From assembly GCA_003290165.1 (NCBI GenBank), contig QNQO01007616.1, positions 62,001 to 126,000 of the forward strand: a DNA stretch of 64,000 bases. The letters run 5' to 3'. The position numbers and the translations under genes were made by a program. The notes below the pieces were generated by a model. That model saw only the letters and a list, made by a program, of their open reading frames with translations. It searched no databases and was not told where the DNA came from. Numbering within the stretch: position 1 is the stretch's first letter; the number at the start of each line of letters is the position of its first letter. The DNA is from Berberis thunbergii. Lineage: Eukaryota > Streptophyta > Magnoliopsida > Ranunculales > Berberidaceae. Positions 37,505-49,010 of the stretch are shown in pieces.

Positions 37505-37911
37505 TTGCAACGGTTTCAAACCCTCGCAACAAACCAGATTTTTTTTTTTAATTTTGTTTTGACTGGCCATGGCTTAAAATCGTGGTACTTTATGCTTGCC
37601 ACGACTTAAAACCATGTCCATTTTGCTTGCAACGGCTATGAGACCAAAGAAATTCAAAATAAGTGATATATGTTGCCACGGTTATGGAACGTGGAGCATC
37701 TAGCCATGCCTGGTAGCCGTGGCTAAACCGTGGCTAAATGTAGAAATCATCAAGCGTCCTCGAATATAAAATCGTTGCTAATATGTGTTGCCACGGTTTA
37801 TAGCCATCAATGGTGATTTGGCGACGCCTCAAATGGCCAGACCTCTAAGCCGTGACAATAGGTTACCCCCATGGTCCCAAACTGTTGCTGATGGGTATTT
37901 TTGGTGTAGTG
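37505..37911. repeat. CACTA 2 right-end subterminal repeats
   Basis: Repeated words gcaacggtttcaaac, gccatggcttaaaatcgtgg, gccacggttta and ccgtggctaa occur in both orientations up to the terminus at 37911. The sequence caacaaaccagattttttttt near 37526 recurs inverted near 41840 in CACTA 3. Confidence 0.85.
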
Positions 37912-38057
37912 TAAGGCTCACATTATGGGCCTCTGTGGTGTGGAGTTTTCTCCAAAAGGCCTTGTTTTTATTGGGGAGTGGACCACCTCCTTATAAATCT
38001 TTGTAACGACTTTTTCTTACTTGATGTAGGACTATTAAATCCAATAATATTCCAACA

Positions 38058-38537
38058 ATCCCAACCTTTGGCGCAAATTGTCACAAATCTTACAATCCAC
38101 CCACTCAGTCCGCAACATCTTGAAGTGTACCTCCTCCTCAAGTGTCTTGTGCAACCATGATCTTGAGAGTGGTGCTCTGTGTACGGGCTCGACTATTCCT
38201 AGAGTTGTTGGCTACACCTAGTTGCAACCACCGCTGTAAGTCCACCTCATCCCGACTTGTAGGACACTCCCTCTTCGTGTGGATCTGAAGGCTCACCCTG
38301 GATCGTTCACCTAGAGGACCTACACTGCACTTGGACCTGCCTTGCGCCTACTCTCCTTGAACGATGTGCCACCTACACCTCTTCCTCAACTATTTTCGGC
38401 ATTGTTGGCTGAGGACCTGCACTCCACCTAGACCTGGGTCGCTGCCCTATGCCTACTCTCCTTGAATGACGTGTTGTCTGCACTTTCATCTCGCCAAGTC
38501 TTAGCTGAACAATGACTCCGATACCATTTGTCAGGGC
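38058..38537 (-). mobile_element. Interior of a TRIM-like element, reverse strand
   Basis: On the minus strand the region begins at a primer site-like AATGGTATCGGAGTCA (about 38537-38515), just after a LTR-end-like gcgacgccctgaca, and reaches the LTR at 38057. Repeated phrases (ggagagtaggc, gtgcaggtcctc) fill it, and it encodes nothing. The 5' LTR beyond 38537 is essentially missing, replaced by Ty3-type sequence. Confidence 0.5.
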
Positions 38538-38566
38538 GTCGCACGGATCTCTAATTTGTGATCGAG

Positions 38567-40072
38567 TATCCTCGGCAACAACATAAAATATCTTGATGCA
38601 GATCTTATGAACCTAAATTGATAGGCTAATTTAATGTGATTGTTATGTTGCAAGTGCATGGTAGTCTAACTAGTAGACAATGGCAAATAGGGATCGATTC
38701 AATGAGGATTAAAGACAAAATCGAAAACTAAGATCTACCAAAACTAATTTGAAATGTGGGTTGCAACAATTGAAAATTTCTAAACTAATAAAAAGTAGAA
38801 AAATAATTGAAAATTGAGTTTGAGAATCAAAGAGAGAGATGCTAAGGCTTTCGAATCATCATTCAAGTTCATAAAATTATATTAATATTCATTATTGTCT
38901 ATTAGCAATGTAGTGGATTGAGTTTAGTAAAGATGCAAACCCCTATCATTAATTGTCTGTGTAAGGAACAACTAATCTCAAGTTTAATTAATACGAATAA
39001 AACATGATTAAACAAAAACATATAATAATTCTAACTACTGTGGATGCATGACATACACAGTGAAAATATTATGCATTTGTTAACAAATCAATCCAATGTT
39101 AAACCAAACAATGCATCAAAAATAATAATAGACAAAAGAAATTTCTACTAAGCCCGGGTTATCATCTACGCCATAGCGAAAGGTTTAGAAGCTCATGGTG
39201 ATGGTGGTCACGACAATAGTGTGGGTGAACTCCATCAGCTCCTCAATGAACGTGCTTCCTCAAGAAATGTGGATGTTGTGTGGTGGTACAGAATGGATGT
39301 CTGTGTGCAAATAGCATGAGGAAGAGTTTAAAGCATCTTCCCTCCAAAACATCTTCTTTTTCCTTGCTGCTTCTTCCATGTGGTGCTTTGTTGTTATTCA
39401 TGTGGCGAGAAGGAACTGCCAGAGAGAGGATGAAGGGAGAGATGGAGGCTACAAGGGAAAGGCGAGATAAAGATGAAGAAGAGAAGCTGGATCGAGATGG
39501 TGTCTAAAGTGGTGGCGATATGGTGAGGTGGAAATGTGGCTGGAAAAAGAGGAGGACGAGAGGTTGAATCTGTCGAGATGGAGAGGAGAGGAGGCGTGAT
39601 TGTGGAGGAGGAAGAAGAATTTGTCCGTGAGGGAGGTTGAGAGAGAGAATAGGTGGCGAGATGGAAGAGGGGATGGTGGTTTCTGTGACTGTGAGCTCCG
39701 TGTTGGCTGATGATGTAGAAGAAAGGGGCGTGAAGGATTAGTGGAGGACGAGATGAGAGGTGACGAGGTCGAGATTGGCTGTGAGGAGGGTGGTTGTTGG
39801 TCTTTCTAACGAGCGAGAATCGCTGGCAAAGGGGACGATGAGATGGTTCTTTGGTGGTACCACATTTATACGATTTCATAGTTTAAGTTACACATCCTAC
39901 AAATACATTAAAATGAAATAGTTAGAATAAAATACAATATTCGAAACACTAATAAATATAAATTATAAGATAATTCACGTGAATATCAATTGTCATCGTC
40001 CTTGCAAACTAATCTATAACAGACTCTCCTGGTTTTATTCGAAGCATTTCGAACCCTAAATGAAATGCTTGA
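38567..40072 (-). repeat. Ty3-type LTR fragment with primer site, reverse strand
   Basis: On the minus strand the segment ends in a LTR-tail-like gcacttgcaac...ctgcatcaag followed by TATGTTGTTGCCGAGGATA (38585-38567), a decayed version of the tRNA-Asp-type primer site seen at 16752. The CCATC/CT-rich part at 39430-39880 resembles the low-complexity part of the 14976 LTR and gives a spurious 161-codon frame. The start of the LTR is not identified. The Copia element begins at 40078. Confidence 0.5.
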
Positions 40073-40077
40073 AGTTA

Positions 40078-40326
40078 TATTAGGAAATACATCCTATTGT
40101 TAGGAAAATATCTTCCAGTATTAGGAAATACATCCTATTGTTAGGAAAATATATTTTAGCATATTGTTTTGCAAGTTTTCTGGGGTTAGAAGTTTTATGG
40201 GGTTAGGAAACTTTTCCTTGGTTTGGGAGGTTTCCTAGTGTATGGTGGTTTCCTATTGTATTTTGACTACAGTTTTATATTGTTGATGAATGAATGAAAG
40301 AACACAATTTGGCCTTAAACTTATCA
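40078..40326 (+). repeat. Copia 5' LTR with internal tandem duplication
   Basis: The first 34 bases are repeated after a 7-base spacer (starts at 40078 and 40119), making this LTR about 41 bp longer than a single-copy version. The 3' LTR has one copy. Confidence 0.92.
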
Positions 40327-40373
40327 TGGTATCAGAGCCAACCTAAAACTTTCTTCTATCTTGGTTGCTTGCT

Positions 40374-41306
40374 ATGGCTGGTGGAGAAACTCCTCCATCA
40401 CAGCCTCCAAAGATCGAGGCTAATTCACCATTCTTTCTAGGGCCGCAAGATAGGCCTGGGGATTTTATTACTCCGATTCGCCTCAAACTCGACAACTTTG
40501 ATGATTGGTCTCACGCAATTCGTGTTGCTCTTACTTCCTGCAGAAAATTTGGTTTTCTTGATGGCTCCATTAAAGAACTGGTTCCCCCTTGCAGGAAGGA
40601 TGATTGGATTACAATTCACTGCATGCTCGTTTCTTGGCTCATGAACACGATTGACTCGGAGGTAAAATCTATGTTATCAAACTATGATGATGCAAAAAGA
40701 TTGTGGGATGATTTGCATGAAAGATTTTGTCTTGTCAATGGTCCAAGAATACAACAACTAAAATCTGACATAAATTGATGTGAACAGACCAAAACTATGC
40801 CCATTGCGGTTTATTTCAGTAAACTTACTGTGTTGTGGGATGAACTAGATAAACACAAACCCTTAATCTCTTGCAAGTGTGGCAGGTGTACTTGAGGTCT
40901 AGGTAAACAACATGCAGAAAGGTGTGAGAGAGATCGATTGCATCAATTCTTGCTTGGTTTGGTTTCCGAATATTATGCCTCCCTGCGCTCTACTCTCTTG
41001 TCTCAAGACCCCTTGCCATCACTAAATAGAGCTTTCCAAACAATAGCTCAGGAGGAAAGAGTTAGGGGGATAGCACGCATTAAAGACGAGGCATTTGAAG
41101 TTGCGGGCTTTGAGGTATGTATGGACAATCGTTCCAAACCACGCCTTACTCGAGCTGAGAAGGCTGCCCTGGTCTGCTCACACTGCCACAAGACGGGTCA
41201 TAACGACACCACCTGCTTTGAGCTGCACGGCACTCCAGATTGGTTCATTGAGAAGTATGGGGCTAAAAGTGCGACGAAGGGGGCTGCACCACTTGCTGCT
41301 GCACGT
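40374..41306 (+). pseudogene. gag: Copia gag, two in-frame stops, cut off by CACTA 3
   Basis: The ATG at 40374 follows the primer site by 33 bases. The frame reads MAGGETPPSQPP, then the Copia N-terminal motif (ITPIRLKLDNFDDWSHAIRV, RKFGFLDGSI), the gag core (SWLMNTIDSEVKSML, KRLWDDLHERFCLVNGPRIQ) and, after a TGA at 40776 and another at 40894 in the same frame, DRLHQFLLGLVSEYYASLRS and the zinc knuckle CSHCHKTGHNDTTCF. It runs to AAPLAAARH at the CACTA terminus. Gag packages element RNA; this one cannot be made in full. Confidence 0.9.
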
Positions 41307-41860
41307 CACTACACCAAAAATCCCCATTAGCAACGGTTTTAAACCGTGGGGGTAACCCATTGTCACGGCTAAGAGCCGTGGGCTACAGAGGTGTCGCGAA
41401 ATTCCTTTTAACGGCTATAAACCGTTGCTAAACATTTTTGCAACGGTTTTATGCTTGAGGAGGTGTGGTGATTTTCAGCATTTAGCCACGTTTTTAAACC
41501 GTTGCAAGAACAATAGCAACGGTTTTTAGCAGTGGCCAAAGTAGCTACGGTTTTAAGCCATGATAATGCATGGACAATAGCAACGGTTTTAAAGCATGGC
41601 TAACAAAGTAGCAATGGTTTTAAGCCGTGGCTAACTCTGGCCACGGTTTTAAGCCGTGGCTAAACAATGAGAAATAAGCCGTGGCAAACGTCATAGCAAC
41701 GGTTTTTAGTCGTGTCAAGTCATGGCCACGGTTTTAAGCCGTGGCAACTGATGAAGAAATACCACGGTTTGCAGCCATTGCAAGAGGCGACAACAGTTGT
41801 AAGCCATTGGCAGTTAAAACAAAATTAAAAAAAAATCTGGTTTGTTGCGAAAATAATATA
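41307..41860. repeat. CACTA 3 terminal and subterminal repeats
   Basis: About fifteen copies of TAGCAACGGTTTTAAACC / GGCCACGGTTTTAAGCCGTGG-type words in both orientations occur directly inside the terminus. This is the densest such array in the window. Confidence 0.9.
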
Positions 41861-42396
41861 ATACAAAAAAAATTTGCTGCTGCTGCAGAATTGGAACAAT
41901 CCAATTTCAAACTGATAATGCAATCAAAGAGAATACTGGAAGATGATATTGCAGTTTCAGCATTAATCAAGCATTATCAAGAAAATCACAGAAAGGGAAG
42001 ACAAAGAATTCACAGGAAGGAAAGATTTATTTGATTGGAATGTAAAGGTTACAATGGTCTGATAGACTAGAATGTATTAGGCACAATTCGAGATTGCCAA
42101 TCTCCTACACTTGTACAATGTGTTTACAAAAATGAATCAATGCTTTCTGTTACAGACTCCCCTACTTATATCAGTTCCTAATGCCTTTATAATTCTCCAT
42201 AAAGCACAAGACAACACTGCATTGATATAGCAACAATGCCACAACAGTTTTGTGTTACCATCCGGACTTGCTAACTTGCTAACAGATAACCCCCCAGATT
42301 TCCAAGCTTGCTAACAGACTTGATAACCACTTGCAGACTTGCTAACAGACCTGCTAACCAACCATAATGTAAATATAGCATGAGTATACCTGCAAG

Positions 42397-42456
42397 AAAT
42401 GCATCAAGCTCTTCAGCTGGCACATCAAACACAGCACCCTTCCAATCAGCTGTAAG
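42397..42456 (-). pseudogene. Captured exon in CACTA 3, unrecognised
   Basis: On the minus strand, between an acceptor (cttacag) and a donor (gtatac), the frame reads ADWKGAVFDVPAEELDAFLA. Exon-like borders and composition support capture from a gene. The family is not recognised, and the open frame extends beyond into intron on both sides. Confidence 0.4.
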
Positions 42457-43039
42457 ATAAATTTTAACCCTGTACAAGCCGCACCTCAAGTTAATACTCT
42501 TATTTTGCTTATTTCACTTGTGAAAAAAATAAATTTTAACTATCTTTTTAGCATTTTATTCACTGAATTCTAACAAACAAATGAGGTTTACGTCTCCGCT
42601 TCATGAAAGGTTTCACCTCAGTTCCCGATTACGATTTTTTAAACCTTGATTCTAACATAGACTCCATTGAGATGTCCAATGCCACTTGTCAGTGAAAGGG
42701 AAGCACATTTTTTGAAAAATACAGGTAAGAGATAATAGCCAGCTTTTGAATCATATGACTTGAGATGCTCATCTAATCCCATGATTCTTTCCAGCTACTT
42801 TTCACCTAAAAGGGATGTTCAAGAAATTCAATCCTATAACTAATATTTATTTTGTTCGCACTTGTTATGGTGAGTTTACTCATGATGTGAACAATACAAT
42901 TGTAGAACATGAGAAACTTCTCCCTAGGGACATATTATAAAAATTAAAAAGGCACACGGCATACAACCATTCTTTCAGATGTTTCTTAAGCAGATACAAA
43001 GAGGCACATAGAGATCAAACAAATTTAGAATTTGCTTAC

Positions 43040-43165
43040 TTCGTACTCTTCAAATTCGTAGTCCTCAATCATGACTATGCTAGGTTGGCCACTTGGAGGT
43101 GGGCGAAGCAAACCCTGTGCCTCTTCCCATGTCAGTCTCAGCGCCAGCTAATGTTCCCATCAACT
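43040..43165 (-). pseudogene. VAL-like: Captured exon in CACTA 3: VAL/HSI2-type B3 repressor fragment
   Basis: On the minus strand the frame reads [20 protein letters not shown] and [15 protein letters not shown], ending at a donor gtaag. This wording is that of the segment before the CW zinc finger in plant VAL (HSI2/HSL) B3-domain repressors, which silence seed genes. Upstream the frame has stops. Neither the B3 nor the CW domain is present. Confidence 0.6.
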
Positions 43166-45089
43166 GAGTGCAAATGGTCCGACATGGCACTTAGGTGAGG
43201 ATCTGAACTTCTCTTCAAGGGCTGAAAAAGGGAAAAGTTACATAGTAATTAATTATTGTTGTCATGCTATGATTGATAACAGAAACTATGCCAATTTCCT
43301 AACTGTGTCTTACTAGCAAGTGGCAAGAGTAGAAATGTTTACCTTCAAAGTTACACAATTTGATGCTTTTCAAAACCCCATAACAAGTTTTCTTTTAGGA
43401 TCTAGCCTGCTGAATGTCACTGCAAAGAATATCATTTAGAACCAGGAAAAGAAATGAAAAGCCAGCAAAATTACAATGCATAACTTCCATAAAACGATAA
43501 TAACATGATTCACATTTAGCAATGCAGGAACTGCAAGGAAAATTAAATGTCTTTCAGAAACAGAGGCTCTCTTTCAAACTTGGAAGTGAGGGTGCAAAAA
43601 TGCTACCTGAGATGCAGAGCATGTCTTTCAGCAGTAAAGCTGAGTGATATATTTCCAGGTTACTTGCATGCTCGCATCCATTCAATGCTGGAACGTTGTC
43701 CGACACAGTTGGAAGATACATCATTGATCAAATTATAATGAAATGTATACGATAATAAGCATGTGAAGAGCTAGATGGGATTGCATTTATGTTAAGATAT
43801 TTTTTGGTTATTATTTTTTCATTTTTATTCAGGCAAGACTACAAGGAAGTTTTATTAGTGGAAAAGGAGGAAGGCTGACAGTGAGTCTATGATATGAGTC
43901 TTGAGTTGAGATTGTATCTAAACTATATATGAGATTTCATTCAAGTTCCTTGTTTTCGTTATGACTACCATTGTTTTTCTCCATGTAAGTGGTCAGAACA
44001 GAAACAAAGAGTTAAAGCTTCCTCAATTGATTGATAAACCACTAGAACACATTGATTCACATCACATGGTTTTGCACGACTCCTTTCATGGTTTTGCATG
44101 ACTCCTTCCAGTAACATTTTATTTATTTTATTTTATTTTTTGCATGCTGACAACACAAGCAACTTATCAATGGTGGCTCTCAAGCACAAATCCTCTCAAT
44201 GAATTTCTCAAATGAACGAGTTCACAAAGCACTCAATAACCCTCATTTTCTCGCTCATAAACCCTTCATTCTAACCACCTTTGATATTAGAGAGAATTAA
44301 AACAGTCCGAAAACTGATTTTGAAAACCTGAAACGGCAAAATTGAATTCCTGACTATCATTAGGCTCTGTTTCTGACAGTGCCAGCAAATCTCCCAAATC
44401 CCTATTTGGAAGTTTGAACTGCCCAACTATCTGCTCAGATATGGCGAAATCTAATTGCCCAAATTTCCCAATCTATTTCGAGTTCTGACGCCCAAGTCAT
44501 ATTTATCATTTGAGACTCAGTTGTAAAAAAACCCGAGTTCCAAACATAACAGTATCTTGGAACAAACTGAAAGGGATTTTCAGGCATTTATCATTCAGAA
44601 CTTATTGCAGCCTGCCCCCATTAGGTCGGGAATGGCATATTCTACCACAAGTTTGCTGATAGCAATAGCCCCAGTTACATCAAATGACAACTCAAATGAT
44701 CCAAAACATAATTTAAGATGTGCCTTCAATGACTTGGTGGTTTATTGATTAAAGAGTACTCAGAACTAATTGGTCAATATAAACATATTTTTCACTGCCC
44801 TTCTAAAGTAACATATGTTGTATTGAAAGTGATTAACCAAGCCAACAAGCGACTAAGACTAGTTAACCACAAATACGTATTTTCGAATAAACGATAAATA
44901 ATTAACAGCAGTCTCTAAGAGTGTATAAAGAAACATTATTAAATGTAAGAGCATGAACATGGTGGTCTCTAGAACCATATAAGGAGTTCATACATCTAAT
45001 AACCAAGTTTCCAAAACAAACAAAAAACTAAATATAACTGCAAAAAAAAGTAAACAATAGCAGATTTTGGGACTTACTGCAAGGGACGA

Positions 45090-45190
45090 TCTGATGATGA
45101 TGCGAGGTACGCACTGCTGCTGCGAGGGAATCACTGCTGCTGCTGCGAGGGACGAACTGCTGCTCTGCGAGGGACGCACTGATGCGAGCT
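45090..45190. repeat. Short CTG-rich tandem repeat
   Basis: Four imperfect copies of a unit like ctgctgctgcgagggacga occur in CACTA 3. They give a spurious frame on both strands. Confidence 0.65.
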
Positions 45191-47279
45191 TGCTGCTGGT
45201 CACAAACCAGAGTGCGCTTTGTTTCACTGCAGAGTACCCACTGTCCTGGCAGTTATGATCTGCGGATTTTTTAAAATCAGTTACAGTAAAATCAGCAATT
45301 CATATTGGTTTGGTAACATTAGAAAAATTCAAGAACCATGTTATTCTAATCAATGTTGGTGTAGACATTAGTTTGGTTAGTCAGATTTGTAATCTGATTG
45401 TAAAATGAAATTGCATATTATGTACAGTTGAATCAACTAACAAATGAATGAATGATGAAAGATCTTGAACAAAAGGGTATCCCCAAACAGGCCTAGCTAC
45501 CCATCAAAGAATTTTCTTGATTCTCTTCAATCAAACAACAACCCATCAAAGAATTTTCTTAAGAGCTCTATGATAGCTTGATTTTGGAGGCTTTTTTTTA
45601 CAAGATCACAGCTTTTATCTATTCTCTTCTCATCTTTAGGAGGAAAGAATAGTACAAATACAATTGGATTCAATGATCAAGGGAAACATAATGTGTACTG
45701 GAAATGGAAAAACATGCATGCATATGGAGATGCGGTCTGAACTAAGTGAGAAGAGTTACGCAGATGAAAATTAGGAAAATGTATAATACTACACAGAGAA
45801 ATATGCATACTCTGGAGCAAATGAATAATTAGCTTTTATCAGGATGCAACAAACCAAACACCAATATTAGATTAGCATAAAACTAGTCCAAGAAGATGAT
45901 CGTCTTACCTTCAATAATTCATCCTTACCAGAACCTTGCAACACTTGGACTTTCCTTCTTGTTCTCTCTTGCAAAAGAGGCTTCACAATCTGTCATGGTT
46001 CACATGTTATACCAACAGAATGCCATGCAAAACTTGGATGTATATGATTTGCAACAAAATATTTGTTACTTGACAACTTGTCCAGAGCAACTAAATGTTC
46101 TAAAAGTGTCCAGAAACTCAAACAATGATACTAGGAAACTAAATTTCAAGAATAGCAATGCTAACCTTCCAACATGATGAAAATATGTATGGGACGTTTA
46201 TAATGTAGTATGTATCTATTTTTTCTGGATAGTTCAGGTCATCAACAGTAGATATGGCAGTCAATAACTGCATTAGCACAGAGACAGGCTATTAAACACA
46301 AATTCAAATAGACAATTTGTAAAAGGAAGAGGATGATATCATCAAATATCAAAATAGATCACGACATTATAACATACCTAACATATGATCAAAATCCAAA
46401 TATAAAAGAGCAAACCTGGACTAAGACAGAGAGAATGTTCATGCCAAACTTAAAGCACGAAATGAAGTCAGCCCAAGCAGTCAGCTCCCAACAACCCGGA
46501 CAGCACCAACGCAAGCTCTGTTTCGCAGCAGCGTGCAGAAAAACCCGCAAGCCTCCCAGCAGACCTCAACCATAGCTCAAAACCGGTGTGCTAACAGCGC
46601 ACGCTGAAACCCGCTGCGGCCAGAAACAGCACGTACAGCAGACACGCTGAATAACACTCTGTTTGTTATTGGGTTATGACTATGTTTCTAAGTTCATATT
46701 TTTAGTTAAATATGTATAAAAATTTAAATATTTAGACATCCAAAATCACTAACAGAAACATATATTGTTAACAGTTCTAAAACTGAAAGATATAAGAGCT
46801 AAACAAAATATTTAGGCCAGTGGCATCTTTTGGAAACAACCAAACCTTTTGTTCTCTTAGATTGGCTTTACTAAATGTGGAGGGACATGATGATAATAAC
46901 TATTTCACTACCAATCACTCAGAAATCGAACATCACAAGAAAAATGAGATAAAAACACTGAAAAACATCAATGCAAGTTGTAAGCTTCGCAAAAACAGAA
47001 CCATATTTCACAGTTAAAAATCCCTTTGTTTGTCAAATGCAGCTAAATAGCTGTGTTATACAAAATGAAAACACTGAGAAAAATGCATCACTTCAACATT
47101 CATTCATGCATCAGACCATGTGAGCTTTGTTATAGCCAGAAGATTTAAATTGCACAATCTAGAAAGCAAAACAACCATGGCATGACATCAGTTTGACAAA
47201 TTCATTAGCATCAACAAAGCATAATTTGTGGACCAACATACATATAAACATTTTGTTTTAAAATGCACATTACAAGTTA

Positions 47280-48190
47280 AAATTATCCATTAAAGCTTCC
47301 TTGTAACAACCAACCTAATTTGGGAAACCTCTCACGAACTAGATCTTCAAACACAAGTTGGTCCACCTGAAAAACAGCACAAATAATAGTAATCAACATT
47401 AAACTTCATTATGTAACAACCAAGTGTTAATCTCAGAGCACGACAACTTTGGAGGAATTGGTGTAGTGAGAAGTCATGGACGCTACATTGCATGACGCTA
47501 CATTGACAAGTCATGGAAGCATGTAACAAAAGAAACTTGTAGAAGAAGAATTCAATTAAAAATATATGCTTACTGCTGCCTGCACTAATCGTTGTAATGC
47601 AAGAGCCGACTTTGGGTCAGATGTCGAAACTCGATCAATAGATGTAAATCTTAATGTTGACCCAGGCTGCGGAGGTGGTAATCAAGGACTATTGTAACCG
47701 CTTCCAAAGCTGTGTGTTTTCCATCGGGTCCAGCTCCAACAAGGCGTGTCTGGAAAAGAAAATATACAAATATTTTATAAAAATATATTGTAGTTAATAA
47801 AACTGTTATGAATTGATTTGTTGTTGCTATGTTCTACAGGATGGAAACAGTCCTATTCAGATCTATTGACAGATTCCAAGCAATAGATGTATATTAAACT
47901 TCTTTAACCATTTACAATGTAAAAGTATATTGCAGTTTGTCAAAAGAAGGATATCTGTATTATTATCAACCAAACTCTTTAACTATTTCCAACTTAAAAT
48001 TGTACTGAGCCCACTAAAGAAATAAATGCCGCAAGTGCAGAAACTATCACAGGAAATGTAATGATTTTTTAATCACTCAGAACAAATACTTATTTCCCTT
48101 ACCAGAACACCCTTGATTTGTTCAGCAGTCCCATGCTTCAAGCGCTCCAGATATGTCTCAACTTTACAGCTGATTGCAAGGTGCCAACAG
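47280..48190 (-). pseudogene. Captured exons in CACTA 3, fuller copy of the gene piece shared with CACTA 2
   Basis: Three minus-strand exon blocks are seen. About 48185-48100 gives CKVETYLERLKHGTAEQIKG and VL (donor gtaagg). About 47755-47575 gives TRLVGAGPDGKHTALEAVTI and VLD, then after a one-base loss PQPGSTLRFTSIDRVSTSDP and KSALALQRLVQAA. About 47370-47300 gives VDQLVFEDLVRERFPKLG. The last wording recalls the TBC (Rab-GAP) domain, but I hold that loosely; the other blocks are unrecognised. The middle exon and its introns match 36825-37260 in CACTA 2. Confidence 0.6.
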
Positions 48191-49010
48191 GACCCTCACC
48201 CTAGAACTAAACTGCATCAATATCACGAAGACAAAGTGGAAACACTTCAGAAGTGGCATATATTTTCTTCTCTATACAATCATAAATGGGAGCAATGTTC
48301 AAATTGCGTCCTCCCCGTTTCAGTTTGTAATGAAGTTGTAGTGGCATGGTCATGAATTGTAATGCTAGTGAACATGAACAAAATGCACTGAAACAAAATA
48401 CAAAAAAAGAAAAAAATTATATACAGTTTGCAGACACGCTCTTCAAATTGTAATGAGTTTGCCCTCCCATGACCATACACCAAGGATAGAACAATTGCAT
48501 GAAATGCTAGCAAAAAAACACATGGATGGATATGGTTCTACCCCATCACACAAATACATAAACCAGACCAAACCCAAACAAAAATTAATTAGTATAATTA
48601 AAAAAAAGGTAGAACCTTGGAACCTTCACCCTATGCAGAGCTCATATGATTGTAGTTCACATCAACCCTGTACAAATATAAGACCGAAAGCTAGCTTGAA
48701 AGCTTTAGACCTTTGGAAGCAAGGTGACCAGGTCTCCAACTTTGGCCCTGGAAAATGCAGGGAACCATTAATAATTTCCAAATTGGAAGACCTTATTTTG
48801 CCATATCGTAGCGCTGAAATCAAATTGGTAACTGGCCATCAACATGATTTTATCAGAATCAAAATGGCAAAAGTAGCTTCTTTTCACTAAAAGTGGTGTA
48901 AGAATTGCACATGAATTCCATTGGAATCGAAAGACAGCGAATAGACGATACAATTCAAATGAAATGAAAGCCCTATGGAAAGACATTAATATTACTTTCT
49001 CATTTAAAGG

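Larger units (their letters stand above)
30818..37911 (+). mobile_element. Gene-carrying CACTA element, copy 2
   Basis: The 7094-bp element starts CACTACACCAAAA (30818) and ends TTTTGGTGTAGTG (37911), flanked by TAA on both sides (30815-30817, 37912-37914). Subterminal repeats of the type GCCACGGCTCAAAACCGTGGCTA lie at both ends. A second CACTACACCAAAAGG at 30924 shows a tandem duplication of the left end. No transposase gene is recognisable. The body holds several host-gene exon fragments, a duplicated zinc-knuckle segment and a LINE fragment. It belongs to the same family as copy 3 (41307 onward) and is distinct from copy 1. Confidence 0.93.
30742..38057 (-). repeat. TRIM-like LTR, reverse strand, split by CACTA 2
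   Basis: Without the CACTA and one TAA copy, about 219 bp remain (38057-37912 then 30817-30742). On the minus strand this starts TGTTGGAATATTATTGG, contains ttataaggaggtggtccact and ggccttttggagaaaactcc, and ends gtggaccaaaggg...CCTAACA. TG...CA ends and this wording are typical of plant TRIM/SMART-like LTRs. No convincing target duplication is visible, and only the partner interior at 38058-38537 supports a larger element. Confidence 0.6.
41307..49010 (-). mobile_element. CACTA element, copy 3, one terminus missing
   Basis: The terminus CACTACACCAAAAATCCCCAT at 41307 matches the right terminus of CACTA 2 in reverse, followed by subterminal repeats to about 41860. Further homology to CACTA 2 is at 47455-47945 (captured exon). 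Orientation is opposite to copy 2. No matching far terminus (TTTTGGTGTAGTG type) is visible before the Copia RNase H at about 49010, so the right boundary is approximate and the end probably lost with the Copia pol genes. The body contains antisense exon fragments of at least three host genes. Confidence 0.75.

Noticed and set aside
39394..39879. Minus-strand frame of 161 codons (His/Ser/Pro-rich)
   Set aside because: It falls in the low-complexity part of a Ty3-type LTR fragment and resembles translated LTR repeats rather than a protein.
45067..45258. Open frames on both strands near 45100
   Set aside because: They are created by a CTG-rich tandem repeat; composition changes with frame and no family is seen.
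47461..47472. GGTGTAGTG as a possible right terminus of CACTA 3
   Set aside because: The sequence lies within the intron of the shared captured gene, lacks the TTTTT before GGTGTAGTG, has no subterminal repeats and no CGT duplication beside it.
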